Of a stretch of DNA of 64,000 nt, positions 1 to 7,225 are shown piece after piece; position 1 is the stretch's first letter, and each line of letters starts with the position of its first letter. The position numbers and the translations under genes were made by a program. Under the pieces are notes generated by a model. That model was not told the origin of the DNA. It saw only the letters and a program-made list of their open reading frames with translations, and made no database searches. The DNA lies in assembly GCA_049646585.1 (NCBI GenBank), contig JBARWC010000020.1:26516-90515 (forward strand), read 5' to 3'. Origin of the DNA: G025836975 sp049646585 (lineage in GTDB: Bacteria > Pseudomonadota > Gammaproteobacteria > Burkholderiales > Burkholderiaceae_B).

Positions 1-160
1 AAACCCCTCCTTTTTGCTGCAGGCTGGCCGAACTGGCAGACCCATAGCCACCAAACAAACCGACGTAGGCGCCTGCCTGGTCTGGAGCATCGGCGGCTAG
101 ACTGGAACTTGCACCGAATGAACAGAAAACCAAAAATAAAAAGTTCGATAGTTTTTTCAT
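1..160 (-). CDS. Outer-membrane protein, N-terminal part only (runs off the window)
   Basis: The reading frame starts at an ATG on the minus strand (158-160) and is still open at base 1, giving 53 residues. The first 23 or so form a clear Sec signal peptide: MKKLSN, a hydrophobic core, then SSLAAD with likely cleavage after AA. The mature start contains AYVGLFGGYGSA, the glycine/aromatic pattern at the N-terminus of small OmpW/OmpA-type beta-barrel proteins. The exact family cannot be told from so little. There is only a weak purine stretch ahead of the ATG. It is too short within the window to be seen by a length-filtered ORF search. Confidence 0.6.
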   Translation of the reverse strand, partial: MKKLSNFLFLVFCSFGASSSLAADAPDQAGAYVGLFGGYGSASSASLQQKGGV

Positions 161-225
161 GTCTTTTTGCTTTTTAGGAGTAATTAATCGTTACGTTCCG
201 GCATATTAGCCGGTTCGTTGGTTTG

Positions 226-297
226 ACCATCGTCGATGAAACCGGATACCTGCCTCTGAGCGGCGATCAGGCTAGCTATTTCTTCCTATCGGTTAAT
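226..297 (+). pseudogene. Fossil fragment of IS21-family IstB ATPase
   Basis: Reading frame 226-297 gives TIVDETGYLPLSGDQASYFF. This matches the Walker B region of IstB, the helper ATPase of IS21 elements, normally like IVDEIGYLPLS-x-x-x-A-x-x-FF. The match covers only about 24 codons, has no start, and loses IstB character after residue 24, with a stop at about 322. It is a relic of an old insertion sequence. No IstA sequence or inverted repeats are visible in the window. Confidence 0.55.
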
Positions 298-461
298 CAC
301 ACTACCTCACATGCTTTAGTCTGGCTATAGTAAGCCGCCATTAACTGCGCCGAGCAGCCTTACCGCGCTGGCTGCGGCTATCTTATTCCCCGATGAGTAG
401 AAATTACGTTGGCAGGATAGCTACGCTAATAGCTAGATAAGGTCCTTACTTTTTGGATAAA
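298..461. other. Gene-free stretch, nothing recognised
   Basis: Between the IstB fossil and the toxin-antitoxin promoter all frames are broken. No RNA gene, terminator or inverted repeat stands out. It is probably further decayed mobile-element sequence. Confidence 0.4.
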
Positions 462-481
462 ACTTATATTTAACTTATAAT
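462..481 (+). promoter_or_regulatory. Promoter and possible operator of the toxin-antitoxin pair
   Basis: Two direct copies of ACTTATA (462-468 and 473-479), 11 bp apart, overlap two possible -10 boxes (TATATT at 465, TATAAT at 476) just before the toxin ATG at 486. Direct repeats on the promoter are what autoregulation by the HTH antitoxin would need. The site itself is inferred. Confidence 0.35.
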
Positions 482-485
482 TCTT

Positions 486-740
486 ATGAATACGATACTC
501 TGGACGCCCAAGGCAGCCAAGCAATTGCGCAAGGTCGACCGTCAGCACCAGGTAGTGATTCGTGATGGCGTCAGCGCTTTGGTAGCAATGCCAAACTGCC
601 CGAACGTCAAGACGCTGGCGAACCACCAATATGGCTATCGTCTGCGCATCGGCGATTACCGCGTCTTATTCGATTGGGGCGTCGAGATCAGGATTATTGA
701 AATCCAAGAAGTCAGGAAACGCGATGAACGCACCTATTAA
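486..740 (+). CDS. RelE/ParE-family toxin
   Basis: An 84-residue protein of the RelE/ParE fold. It shows the family features: a basic N-terminal helix (TPKAAKQLRKVDRQ), YGYRLRIGDYRVLF in the central sheet, and a C-terminal strand ending IIEIQEVRKRDERTY. RelE-type proteins are mRNA interferases that cut translated mRNA at the ribosome; ParE types poison gyrase. The basic RLRIGDYRV stretch and terminal RKRDERTY fit the RelE side. The toxin comes first and its end overlaps the antitoxin start by 17 bp, the HigBA-like order, reversed from classical relBE. There is no clear Shine-Dalgarno before the ATG, so initiation may be weak. Confidence 0.85.
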   Translation: MNTILWTPKAAKQLRKVDRQHQVVIRDGVSALVAMPNCPNVKTLANHQYGYRLRIGDYRVLFDWGVEIRIIEIQEVRKRDERTY

Positions 741-1050
741 CATCCAAATAATCAATGGCTCGGGCGGAACCCCGGCTTTTGTGGTCATCCCCTACGATGA
801 GTACGTGGCCAGTCGTGCTCATGGCGATGGTCTGATTCCTCACGACGTCATCAGCCGCGCCGTAGATGGCGCGACGCCTGTACGTGCCTGGCGAGAACAT
901 CTTGGCCTGACTCAGGCCGAAGTAGCGGCGCGCCTGGGCGTCAGTCAATCCGCTTATGCTCAGCAAGAAAACAGCGAACGCCTGCGTAAAGCCAGCATTC
1001 AGAAGATCGCGGCGGTGCTTGGTATTGGCCAAGAGCAATTGAACTTCTAA
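724..1050 (+). CDS. XRE-type HTH antitoxin
   Basis: A 108-residue partner of the upstream RelE-like toxin. I chose the ATG at 724, inside the toxin gene, because the longer frame from 631 would begin deep in the toxin; the 17-bp overlap suggests translational coupling. The N-terminal half (about 1-55) has an antitoxin-like FVVIPYDEY segment, reminiscent of Phd/PHD-like neutralising strands. The C-terminal half is a Cro/C1 HTH: WREHLGLTQAEVAARLGVSQSAYAQQE followed by RKASIQKIAAVLGI. It should neutralise the toxin and repress its own promoter. Confidence 0.85.
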   Translation: MNAPINIQIINGSGGTPAFVVIPYDEYVASRAHGDGLIPHDVISRAVDGATPVRAWREHLGLTQAEVAARLGVSQSAYAQQENSERLRKASIQKIAAVLGIGQEQLNF

Positions 1051-1056
1051 TGCCCT

Positions 1057-1079
1057 TAAAAACCCGCCCAAGCGGGGTT
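1057..1079 (-). terminator. Rho-independent terminator for the minus-strand gene at 1126
   Basis: On the minus strand the sequence reads CCCGC-TTGG-GCGGG followed by TTTTT. It sits 47 bp after the stop codon of the minus-strand small gene. The hairpin could also stop read-through from the toxin-antitoxin pair. Confidence 0.5.
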
Positions 1080-1125
1080 GTACGAAGAATGGGCATGGAC
1101 CAAGCTGGAAGCCTGCGTTAGCCGC

Positions 1126-1341
1126 TTATTTGGGCAGCACCATCGTACCGTCCTCGTCCTGCCATTTGATTTTCATGTCCCGGACCAGGTTCTGGGCGAT
1201 GCGCAATACTTCTTGCTTGGGCGGGTCGTTTTCATTTTCCATCAGGGCGAAAAGCGAATCCACGGCTTGTAATATGGTTCTGACGTTGTTCCAGTGCGCT
1301 TTCTGGATCTGGTTGTATTCGAATGATTCTTTGTCGTTCAA
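1126..1341 (-). CDS. Small hypothetical protein
   Basis: A 71-residue, charged, probably helical protein starting MNDKESFEYNQIQKAHWNN. No family recognised. The start is TTG at 1339-1341, chosen because AAGGAG lies 8 bases upstream, a very good ribosome site. A terminator follows the stop. It is acidic in the middle (MENENDPPKQE) and basic near the end (RDMKIKWQDED). No membrane segment or signal peptide. It is a real gene on translation signals, but of unknown role. Confidence 0.55.
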   Translation of the reverse strand: MNDKESFEYNQIQKAHWNNVRTILQAVDSLFALMENENDPPKQEVLRIAQNLVRDMKIKWQDEDGTMVLPK

Positions 1342-1451
1342 GGGGCTTGCTCCTTAAGCGTTTCCTGCTGGAATTCCAACGCAGCTTCGATCTTCAGCAA
1401 CGGGCGATGCCGCCGAGCCTTGCATAAGATAAACGAAAACGTGTGCGTTTT

Positions 1452-1477
1452 GGGCTTCGCCTGTGAAGGCGAAGCCC
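1452..1477. repeat. Perfect 10-bp inverted repeat (hairpin)
   Basis: GGGCTTCGCC, six-base loop, GGCGAAGCCC. No T-run follows on either strand, so it is not a standard terminator. Confidence 0.5.
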
Positions 1478-1520
1478 GTGACGCCGGAAGTAGCTTAGCC
1501 CAAGGGGTGGTCAAGCGTTT

Positions 1521-1572
1521 CTCCTGTGTGAGGCCCGGAAAGCGCTCGAAAAGCGCATGAATCACACAGGAG
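1521..1572. repeat. Long-range inverted repeat with nested hairpin
   Basis: CTCCTGTGTGA at 1521-1531 and its exact complement TCACACAGGAG at 1562-1572 enclose 30 bp, which itself holds a GCGCT-CGAAA-AGCGC hairpin. The arms could fold as an RNA or be ends of a small lost element. No gene or T-run is attached. Confidence 0.45.
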
Positions 1573-1630
1573 GCGAATTCACATGTGAGATGAAGACGGC
1601 TTTATTTAGTTGTATTGTCTCAAACGTGGG

Positions 1631-1729
1631 TCAAGCTGCTTGTCTCTCGCGCCACTGCAGGGAAGCGGAAATGCTGATGACTAGGGTTCCTAGCAGACAT
1701 AGGATGAATGGGACGTCGCCTAGGGTCAT
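1631..1729 (-). CDS. 32-residue predicted single-pass membrane protein
   Basis: Too short for ordinary gene finders. On the minus strand GGAGG lies 4 bases before an ATG (1727-1729), and the frame encodes 32 residues: MTLGDVPFILCLLGTLVISI, then SASLQWRERQAA and a TGA stop at 1631-1633. Residues 6-24 form one hydrophobic helix, with a positively charged C-terminal tail (WRERQ), the usual layout of bacterial small membrane proteins. No family recognised. It stands alone between an inverted repeat and nrdJ, divergent from nrdJ. Evidence is the ribosome site and the protein-like composition only. Confidence 0.45.
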   Translation of the reverse strand: MTLGDVPFILCLLGTLVISISASLQWRERQAA

Positions 1730-1993
1730 ATGGCCTCCAGTGAATATGTGAATGAATACAGCAATGCTTAAGCTTGGACACTTTTGCTAGCAATTATCGT
1801 TCCCGACGTTGGGAAACTCCTGGGAATTCCGCTTGCGGGGGCAGTGTCGCAAGGTGTTTTTCAGGCGGCCATGACTTCTTAATGGAGATCAATGGTGGCG
1901 GTGGCACGATGTGCTATCTTGCCTGATCAGTACCGTAATTTCCGCGGCTGGCGCCGGCTTCGCGGCGTCGCGCGGCGCATCAAGGAATCTATC

Positions 1994-4846
1994 ATGCAAC
2001 ATATGGAAAGCACCGCCATCGCCCTGGCGGAGCCGCAAGTCATTTCCACCGAGGTCCTGCTCGAAAAGTACGCCAAAGGCGACGAGGCCTCCATCACCCA
2101 GGTTCGTACGCGGGTCGCCACGGCGCTTGCGCAAGCCGAAGAGCCCAAGCAGCGCAAGAAGTACGCCGACGAGTTTCTATGGGCCATGCAGCATGGCTTC
2201 ATCCCGGCGGGGCGCGTGAACAGCGCCGCCGGCACGGATCTGCAAAGCACCCTGATCAATTGCTTCGTCCAGCCCGTGGGCGACTCGATCACCGAAGACA
2301 TCGATGGCAGGCCGGGCATCTACACGGCCCTGGCGCAAGCCGCCGAAACCATGCGGCGCGGAGGCGGGGTGGGGTACAACTTTTCCGCCATCCGCCCGCG
2401 CGGCGCATGGGTCAAGGGCACGGGAAGCAGCGCTTCTGGGCCGATTTCGTATATGCGGGTGTTCGACCGTTCCTGCGAGACCGTGGAGTCGGCCGGTGCA
2501 CGGCGGGGTGCGCAGATGGCGGTGCTGAACGTCGGCCATCCCGACGTGATGGAGTTCATCACGGCCAAGCAAGAGCGCGGTCAGTTGAACAATTTCAACG
2601 TATCGGTGGGCGTTACCGACGAGTTCATGAAGGCGGTCGAGTCCGACGGCGACTTTGAGCTGACGCATTCCGCCGAACCCAGCGTCGAACTGAAGGAGCA
2701 GGGCGCCTATCTGCGCAAAGATGGCTTGTGGGTCTATCGCAAGGTCCGGGCGCGCGAGGTCTGGGACTTGATCATGCAAAGCACCTACGCGGCGGCCGAG
2801 CCCGGCGTGCTTTACCTGGATCGCATCAACGCCGAGAACAACCTGGGCTATTGCGAAGCCATCGAAGCCACCAATCCTTGCGGCGAGCAGCCTTTGCCTG
2901 ATTACGGCTGCTGCTGCCTGGGCAGCCTGAACATGACCGCCTACGTCACCTCGCCCTTCAGCGACAAGGCGGGATTCGATTTCGACACCATGAAGAAGGC
3001 TGCGCGCCTGGCCGTACGCATGCTGGACAATGTGCTGATCGCCACCAAGTGGCCTTTGGAGGAGCAGCGGCGCGAAGCCGATGCCAAGCGCCGTCTGGGC
3101 CTGGGCTTCACAGGCCTGGGCGATGCGCTGATCATGATGGGCTTGCGCTACGATTCCGACGAAGGGCGTCGCCTGGCGGGCGACATGGCGCGCGAAATGC
3201 GCGATGCGGCCTACGAGGCTTCCATTGAACTGGCCAAGGAACGCGGCGCGTTTCCCATGCTGGACGCCGACCGTTATCTGCAAGGCGGTTTTGCCGCGAG
3301 CTTGCCCGACAACTTGAAAAAAGCCATACGCGCGCATGGCATACGCAATTCGCACCTGACGTCCATCGCGCCCACCGGGACGATATCGCTGGCTTTCGCC
3401 GACAATGCGTCCAACGGCATAGAGCCGCCGTTTTCCTGGTACTACACGCGCAGCAAGCGCATGGCCGACGGCAGCAAGAAAGACTACACGGTCGAGGACC
3501 ATGCCTACCGGGTGTATCGCGCCATGGGCGGGAACACCGACGCGCTGCCCGAGGCTTTTGTGTCGGCGCTGGACATCTCGGCCATGGATCATATGCTGAT
3601 GGTGGCGGCCGTGGCGCCTTACGTCGACGCGGCTATTTCCAAGACCGTCAACGTTCCGGCCGACTATCCGTACGAAGATTTCAAGGACCTGTACCTGCAA
3701 GCCTGGCGCAGGGGCTTGAAGGGCATCACCACCTATCGTCCCAACGCCATATTGGGCGCGGTGCTTTCTGTGGAAACCGAAGCGCAGGCCAGCGCGCCCG
3801 CGCCCATCACACTGTCGGAACAGGACAAGCGCATGGTGCTGACCGAAGTGGCCATGTCGCCGCCGCTGGCCTCCTTGCGCTGGCCCTCCCGCCCGGCCTT
3901 GCCGGCCGGCGCGTCGGGCTGGGTCAGCGAAACCATCCGCACGCCGCAAGGCGACTTCGCGGTGGCGGTGGCGGATCACGACCGGGTTCCTTTCGAGGTC
4001 TGGGTATTGGGCGGGCAGCCGCCCCGGGGCCTGGATGCCATCGCCAAAACCTTGTCGACCGACATGCGGGCGAATGACCGGGGCTGGCTGCGCAAGAAGC
4101 TGTCGGTGTTGTCGCGAGCCTATGGAGACGGCTTTCAGATGCCCATGCCGCCCGACGGCAAGCCGGTCCAGGTGCCCAGCGCCACGGCGGCCCTGGCCAG
4201 ACTGGTGGAATGGCGCTACAACAATCTGGACGCGCTCGCCGCCCACGAGGGCGACCCGTCTCCGGTGCTCAATGCCTTGTTTGCGCCGCACGAGCCCAAG
4301 ACCGGCACCGACGGCACGCTGGCCTGGGTGGCCGACGTGCGCAACCCGTCCACCGACGACGATTTCGTGCTGATGCTGAAGGAACTGCAGATGCCCGACG
4401 GCAGCCGTCGCCCCTACAGCGTGTGGCTGACCGGCGCGCATCCGCGCGCGCTGGACGGTTTGTGCAAGCTGCTAAGCCTGGACATGAGGGTGGTCGACCC
4501 CGCCTGGATAGGCATGAAGCTGCGCAAGCTGCTTAACTACGCCGAGCCGCGCGGCGACTTCCTGGCTCGCGTGCCCGGCAGCGAAAGGCAGGCGAATTAC
4601 CCTTCCACCGTGGCCTATGTGGCGCAACTGGTCATACACCGCTATGCCATGCTGGGCATACTGACGGAAGAGGGCATGCCTATCAACGCCATGGGCGTGG
4701 TGGCCGACGAACCGCGACACCGCGCCGCCGCGGCAGCGCCCGCCATGGTGGGCAAGCCCTGCGCGGAATGCGGCAATCATGCCGTCATCAAGAAGGACGG
4801 CTGCGAGTTCTGCACCGTGTGCGGCGCAATAGGGGCTTGCGGCTAG
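1994..4846 (+). CDS. nrdJ: Adenosylcobalamin-dependent (class II) ribonucleotide reductase
   Basis: A 950-residue enzyme making deoxyribonucleotides with a B12-derived radical, so independent of oxygen. Start chosen at ATG 1994 (MQHMES), which has AAGGA 8 bases upstream; the frame is open further but that part is not protein-like. Family signs: an early cysteine in LINCFVQPVGDS, the glycine-rich RRGGGVGYNFS, the finger-loop motif NPCGEQPLPDYG near residue 293, and SIAPTGTISL. After the barrel come two related domains (about 652-752 and 776-889), each with a VWxLGG/VWLTGAHPR-x-LD core, TSCPD-like. The tail is a zinc ribbon/redox segment rich in CxxC (CAEC, CEFC, CTVC). No cobalamin riboswitch was recognisable upstream. 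Confidence 0.93.
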   Translation: MQHMESTAIALAEPQVISTEVLLEKYAKGDEASITQVRTRVATALAQAEEPKQRKKYADEFLWAMQHGFIPAGRVNSAAGTDLQSTLINCFVQPVGDSITEDIDGRPGIYTALAQAAETMRRGGGVGYNFSAIRPRGAWVKGTGSSASGPISYMRVFDRSCETVESAGARRGAQMAVLNVGHPDVMEFITAKQERGQLNNFNVSVGVTDEFMKAVESDGDFELTHSAEPSVELKEQGAYLRKDGLWVYRKVRAREVWDLIMQSTYAAAEPGVLYLDRINAENNLGYCEAIEATNPCGEQPLPDYGCCCLGSLNMTAYVTSPFSDKAGFDFDTMKKAARLAVRMLDNVLIATKWPLEEQRREADAKRRLGLGFTGLGDALIMMGLRYDSDEGRRLAGDMAREMRDAAYEASIELAKERGAFPMLDADRYLQGGFAASLPDNLKKAIRAHGIRNSHLTSIAPTGTISLAFADNASNGIEPPFSWYYTRSKRMADGSKKDYTVEDHAYRVYRAMGGNTDALPEAFVSALDISAMDHMLMVAAVAPYVDAAISKTVNVPADYPYEDFKDLYLQAWRRGLKGITTYRPNAILGAVLSVETEAQASAPAPITLSEQDKRMVLTEVAMSPPLASLRWPSRPALPAGASGWVSETIRTPQGDFAVAVADHDRVPFEVWVLGGQPPRGLDAIAKTLSTDMRANDRGWLRKKLSVLSRAYGDGFQMPMPPDGKPVQVPSATAALARLVEWRYNNLDALAAHEGDPSPVLNALFAPHEPKTGTDGTLAWVADVRNPSTDDDFVLMLKELQMPDGSRRPYSVWLTGAHPRALDGLCKLLSLDMRVVDPAWIGMKLRKLLNYAEPRGDFLARVPGSERQANYPSTVAYVAQLVIHRYAMLGILTEEGMPINAMGVVADEPRHRAAAAAPAMVGKPCAECGNHAVIKKDGCEFCTVCGAIGACG

Positions 4847-4987
4847 GCCGGGCGGCTGCTGCGGTCGAGTACTTTGTGGGATTTACGCACATAAAGTGAA
4901 ATGTTCAAAAATACAATTTATCTTTAGATAAATAAAAATTTATGAGCTAAACAGGCGATTTCCCAGAAAGGTATAGGCTGAGATTCT

Positions 4988-5027
4988 GAGGGCCATAATT
5001 TGAATAAATTATGGCCCTCGTGTTTTT
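4988..5027 (+). terminator. Strong hairpin terminator after nrdJ
   Basis: GAGGGCCATAATTT, loop GAAT, then the exact complement AAATTATGGCCCTC: a perfect 14-bp stem followed by GTGTTTTTG. It lies about 140 bp after nrdJ in AT-rich sequence. Confidence 0.65.
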
Positions 5028-5316
5028 GATAAGCGTTCCCAACTTTGCTTCGGCGTTCTACGCCGCATCGTGATTTGGGTGCATATGTTTGGTGGCGAGC
5101 TTGTAATTTCAAAGATTGCTGCCGTGCAATTTTCCCCTGTCATATCCCGTAAGCCACAGGCCTGTGTTGCCTCTTGGCTGGCGTTCGGAGTTCCGTTGTA
5201 AGGGGAGGAAATAGCGTCTGCAGGCCCAATAGCCATGCGGCTTTCCAAAGAGGTTTTTTTCACTTTATTAAATTTTTGTCCAGTGAACTATCTATCATGG
5301 GAGACTAGCCCTCTCT
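5028..5316. other. Gene-free stretch, nothing recognised
   Basis: About 290 bp with short broken frames on both strands. The longest (5009-5263, minus) has poor protein composition and runs into the terminator stem. No RNA, repeat or promoter is convincing. It marks the left edge of the catabolic island. Confidence 0.4.
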
Positions 5317-5490
5317 ATGCTTGAAGCGCTGGCCAATGTCGATGCGATTCGGCAGGAAATCGTTTAGATTCGCCAGCATGGTTATGCGACATAGTTGGGC
5401 GAGTGGCTGGACGAGACTGACACCATCGCCACTCCAGTGTTCGATTGCAGGAAAGGTGCGTGCGGCTGTTGACGGTGGCGTTGGGTAGAT
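5317..5490 (+). pseudogene. Remnant of an IclR-family regulator (effector domain)
   Basis: The frame from 5317 reads MLEALANVDAIRQEIV, stop, IRQHGYAT, stop, LGEWLDETDTIATPVFD. This follows the effector-domain pattern of IclR regulators (…IRxxGYAxxxGEWxxxxxxIAAPVFD…), but with two TAG stops and a likely frameshift right after VFD. The DNA-binding half is absent. It lies directly upstream of the first operator of the catabolic island, so an older IclR regulator of this locus may have been lost. The assignment rests on a short motif. Confidence 0.4.
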
Positions 5491-5565
5491 AGGTTGATGG
5501 GGGAGTGGCAAGCCAGGCGAATGGAATTTGGCGTGTACTGGAGATTACAGAGTCGCATTAATTAA

Positions 5566-5592
5566 TTGACCGTCTGGAAGGGTTATGATAAT
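5566..5592 (+). promoter_or_regulatory. Operator 1 and -10 box of catabolic operon 1
   Basis: TTGACCGTC-TG-GAAGGGTTA (5566-5585) is an imperfect copy of the palindrome seen at 11912 and 14809. The -10 box GATAAT (5587-5592) begins 21 bp after the operator start, the same offset as at site 3. A bound TetR protein would cover the promoter. Confidence 0.65.
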
Positions 5593-5614
5593 GTCTCCAA
5601 AAAACGGAGACGAC

Positions 5615-6070
5615 ATGAATTTCTTGGATCAATATTTCGACGCGATCGAGATTGGAGACAGTTTCAACTCGCGTGGCCGCACGGTTACCGAGGCCGATAT
5701 TGTGCAATGGTGTGCGCTGACGGGGGATTGGTACGTTTTGCACACCAACGCTCATTACGCTGCTGGGACCCGCTTTGGTCAACGAATTGCGCCTGGGTTA
5801 TTAGTTCAAGCATATGCTGCCGGTATCGGTGTGCCATCTGACGCACCAGCGATCATTGCGAACTATGGAACCGACAGGCTACGTTTTGTTCAACCGGTGT
5901 TTATAGGTGACACCATCCATCTTAGAGCCAAGGTGCTTGAGAAAATCGTTAAGCGTGAGAATCGAGATGGCGTGTTGAGGATTGAGTGGAACGTTCACAA
6001 TCAGGACGGCACATTGGTCATGGCAAGCGATCTTCAGGTTTTGATGGCCTGCAAGCAAGGAGGTAATTGA
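5615..6070 (+). CDS. MaoC-family (R)-specific enoyl-CoA hydratase
   Basis: A 151-residue hot-dog-fold hydratase, first gene of operon 1. Start set at ATG 5615, which has GGAG 7 bases upstream; in-frame ATGs at 5585 and 5591 lie inside the promoter -10 region. The hydratase-2 motif is present as TGDWYVLHTNAHYAA, with catalytic Asp38 and His43 (the usual Asn of D-x-N-x-x-H is Tyr). It ends in an ATGA overlap with the next gene. In the Paa route a MaoC domain (in PaaZ, or free beside PaaN) hydrolyses the oxepin-CoA ring. Here it is a separate protein in a cluster that also has PaaN, so I infer that ring-opening role. Ordinary enoyl-CoA hydration is the alternative. Confidence 0.8.
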   Translation: MNFLDQYFDAIEIGDSFNSRGRTVTEADIVQWCALTGDWYVLHTNAHYAAGTRFGQRIAPGLLVQAYAAGIGVPSDAPAIIANYGTDRLRFVQPVFIGDTIHLRAKVLEKIVKRENRDGVLRIEWNVHNQDGTLVMASDLQVLMACKQGGN

Positions 6071-6837
6071 TGTCTAGAGCCATACGCTGTGTTTCAGAGG
6101 CTGCTGTCAGTACGGTAATTCTTGATCGTCCTGACAGGAAGAACAGTTTGACCCTACAACAAATGCGCGAGGTAGCGGTTGCGTTCAAGCAATGCGTTGA
6201 AGATGGCGCTCGTTGCATTGTGATTCGGGGTGAAGCAGACATCTTCTGCGCTGGAAGAGACCTGCACGATATGGATCCGGCAACCGAGGATACCGAAGCC
6301 GTGATACGAGAGCAGATCAATCCCGCTCTTGCGGCCGTGCGTGAATGCACGGTTCCGACCATTGCTTTGGTGAAGGGGCCCGCACTGGGGTTTGGTTTCG
6401 GGCTGGCGTTGGCGTGCGATATTACCTTGGTGGCAGACAACGCCATAATGGGCAGTCCTTTTCGCAATATCGGGTGCACTCTGGATTCTGGCGGACACTT
6501 TTATCTACGCGAACGTATTGGTGTTCATCGCGCGGCAGAGCTCATCTTCACCGGGCGATTGATTTCGGGCCGCGAAGCAGCAAACATGGGAATTGTGAAT
6601 CGCAGCGTCGGAGCATTGGATCTGGATCGGCAGGTGTACGCCATGGCAAGATCCATTGCAGCTGGGCCTACTGCCGCATTTTCGGCAAGCAAGAGCATTC
6701 TTGCATCCACGGGGGGCTACGACGAGATGGCCGCGCTAGAGGCCGTTTACCAAGCCAAGCTGCTCCGTACGGCAGACGGTGTTGAAGGCATTGCGGCTTT
6801 TCAGGAAAAGCGTAAACCCAAATTTTTGGGCAAGTAG
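6070..6837 (+). CDS. Enoyl-CoA hydratase/isomerase, PaaG-like
   Basis: A 255-residue crotonase-fold protein with AAGGAGG before its ATG, overlapping the MaoC gene by one base. The first oxyanion-hole segment is FCAGRDLHDMD (about 59-69); the second is KGPALGFGFGLALACD. In place of the hydratase glutamates it has TLDSGG with Asp139, the arrangement of PaaG, the isomerase that turns ring-1,2-epoxyphenylacetyl-CoA into oxepin-CoA. That residue and the company of an epoxidase-like diiron protein and PaaN point to ring-epoxide or double-bond isomerisation rather than hydration. Sequence reading only; substrate unknown. Confidence 0.8.
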   Translation: MSRAIRCVSEAAVSTVILDRPDRKNSLTLQQMREVAVAFKQCVEDGARCIVIRGEADIFCAGRDLHDMDPATEDTEAVIREQINPALAAVRECTVPTIALVKGPALGFGFGLALACDITLVADNAIMGSPFRNIGCTLDSGGHFYLRERIGVHRAAELIFTGRLISGREAANMGIVNRSVGALDLDRQVYAMARSIAAGPTAAFSASKSILASTGGYDEMAALEAVYQAKLLRTADGVEGIAAFQEKRKPKFLGK

Positions 6838-6853
6838 CTCAGCAAGGACAAAC

Positions 6854-7225
6854 ATGTATCCTACTCCGTCCACATCGGCGCGCAGCTACTTTCTAGCTGG
6901 CCTAGAAAACCAGGAGCTGCGCTACCAGTACGATCCTGTCAACGGGCGTTCTGTGCTCTACCCTAGGGAAGTTGCTCCATCCGGTCAGCTTGGAAAGCTT
7001 GAGTGGAGAGTAAGCCAAGGGAAAGGAACGATTTATTCCTATACCGAGGTGCATAGATCTGACGAAATTTACAACATTGTTCTGGTGGACCTCGCAGAGG
7101 GTTTTAGGGTTATGTCGACCATACCGGATGCACCGCCAGGATCATTGTTTATTGGCCAGGTGGTGCAGGCAGATTTCGACGCACCTGAGTCTGGTGCAAG
7201 ATTGATCTTCAAGGTGGTTTTGTAA
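6854..7225 (+). CDS. DUF35 OB-fold acyl-CoA-associated protein (partner of the thiolase-like protein)
   Basis: A 123-residue protein with AAGGA before ATG 6854. It has the OB-fold half of DUF35 proteins: GKGTIYSYTEVHR, then YNIVLVDLAEGFRVMSTI and GQVVQADFD. The N-terminal rubredoxin-like zinc ribbon usual for DUF35 is recognisable only as a spacer (ENQELRYQYDPVNGRSVLYPRE): all four cysteines are missing, so it cannot bind zinc there. DUF35 proteins pair with thiolase-like SCPx enzymes (ChsH2 with Ltp2, IpfE with IpfD). Here the gene overlaps the thiolase-like gene by TAATG, so the two are probably made together as a complex. Confidence 0.8.
   Translation: MYPTPSTSARSYFLAGLENQELRYQYDPVNGRSVLYPREVAPSGQLGKLEWRVSQGKGTIYSYTEVHRSDEIYNIVLVDLAEGFRVMSTIPDAPPGSLFIGQVVQADFDAPESGARLIFKVVL

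Noticed and set aside
1338..1565. Minus-strand 75-codon frame upstream of the small gene at 1126, ending in a TTGA overlap with it
   Set aside because: GTG start without a ribosome site; the frame runs through two inverted repeats and has poor protein composition.
1730..1993. Possible cobalamin riboswitch before the B12-dependent reductase
   Set aside because: I looked for the conserved B12-box elements and did not find them. A covariance-model search would settle it.
2177..4441. 754-codon antisense frame over nrdJ
   Set aside because: A shadow of high-GC codon use; no ribosome site or known motif. The same applies to long antisense frames over gyrA/serC (59836-61656), the OPT gene (38209-39354) and the binding-protein gene (26334-27677).
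5009..5263. 84-codon minus-strand frame after nrdJ
   Set aside because: Ends inside a terminator stem, low-complexity composition, no motif.
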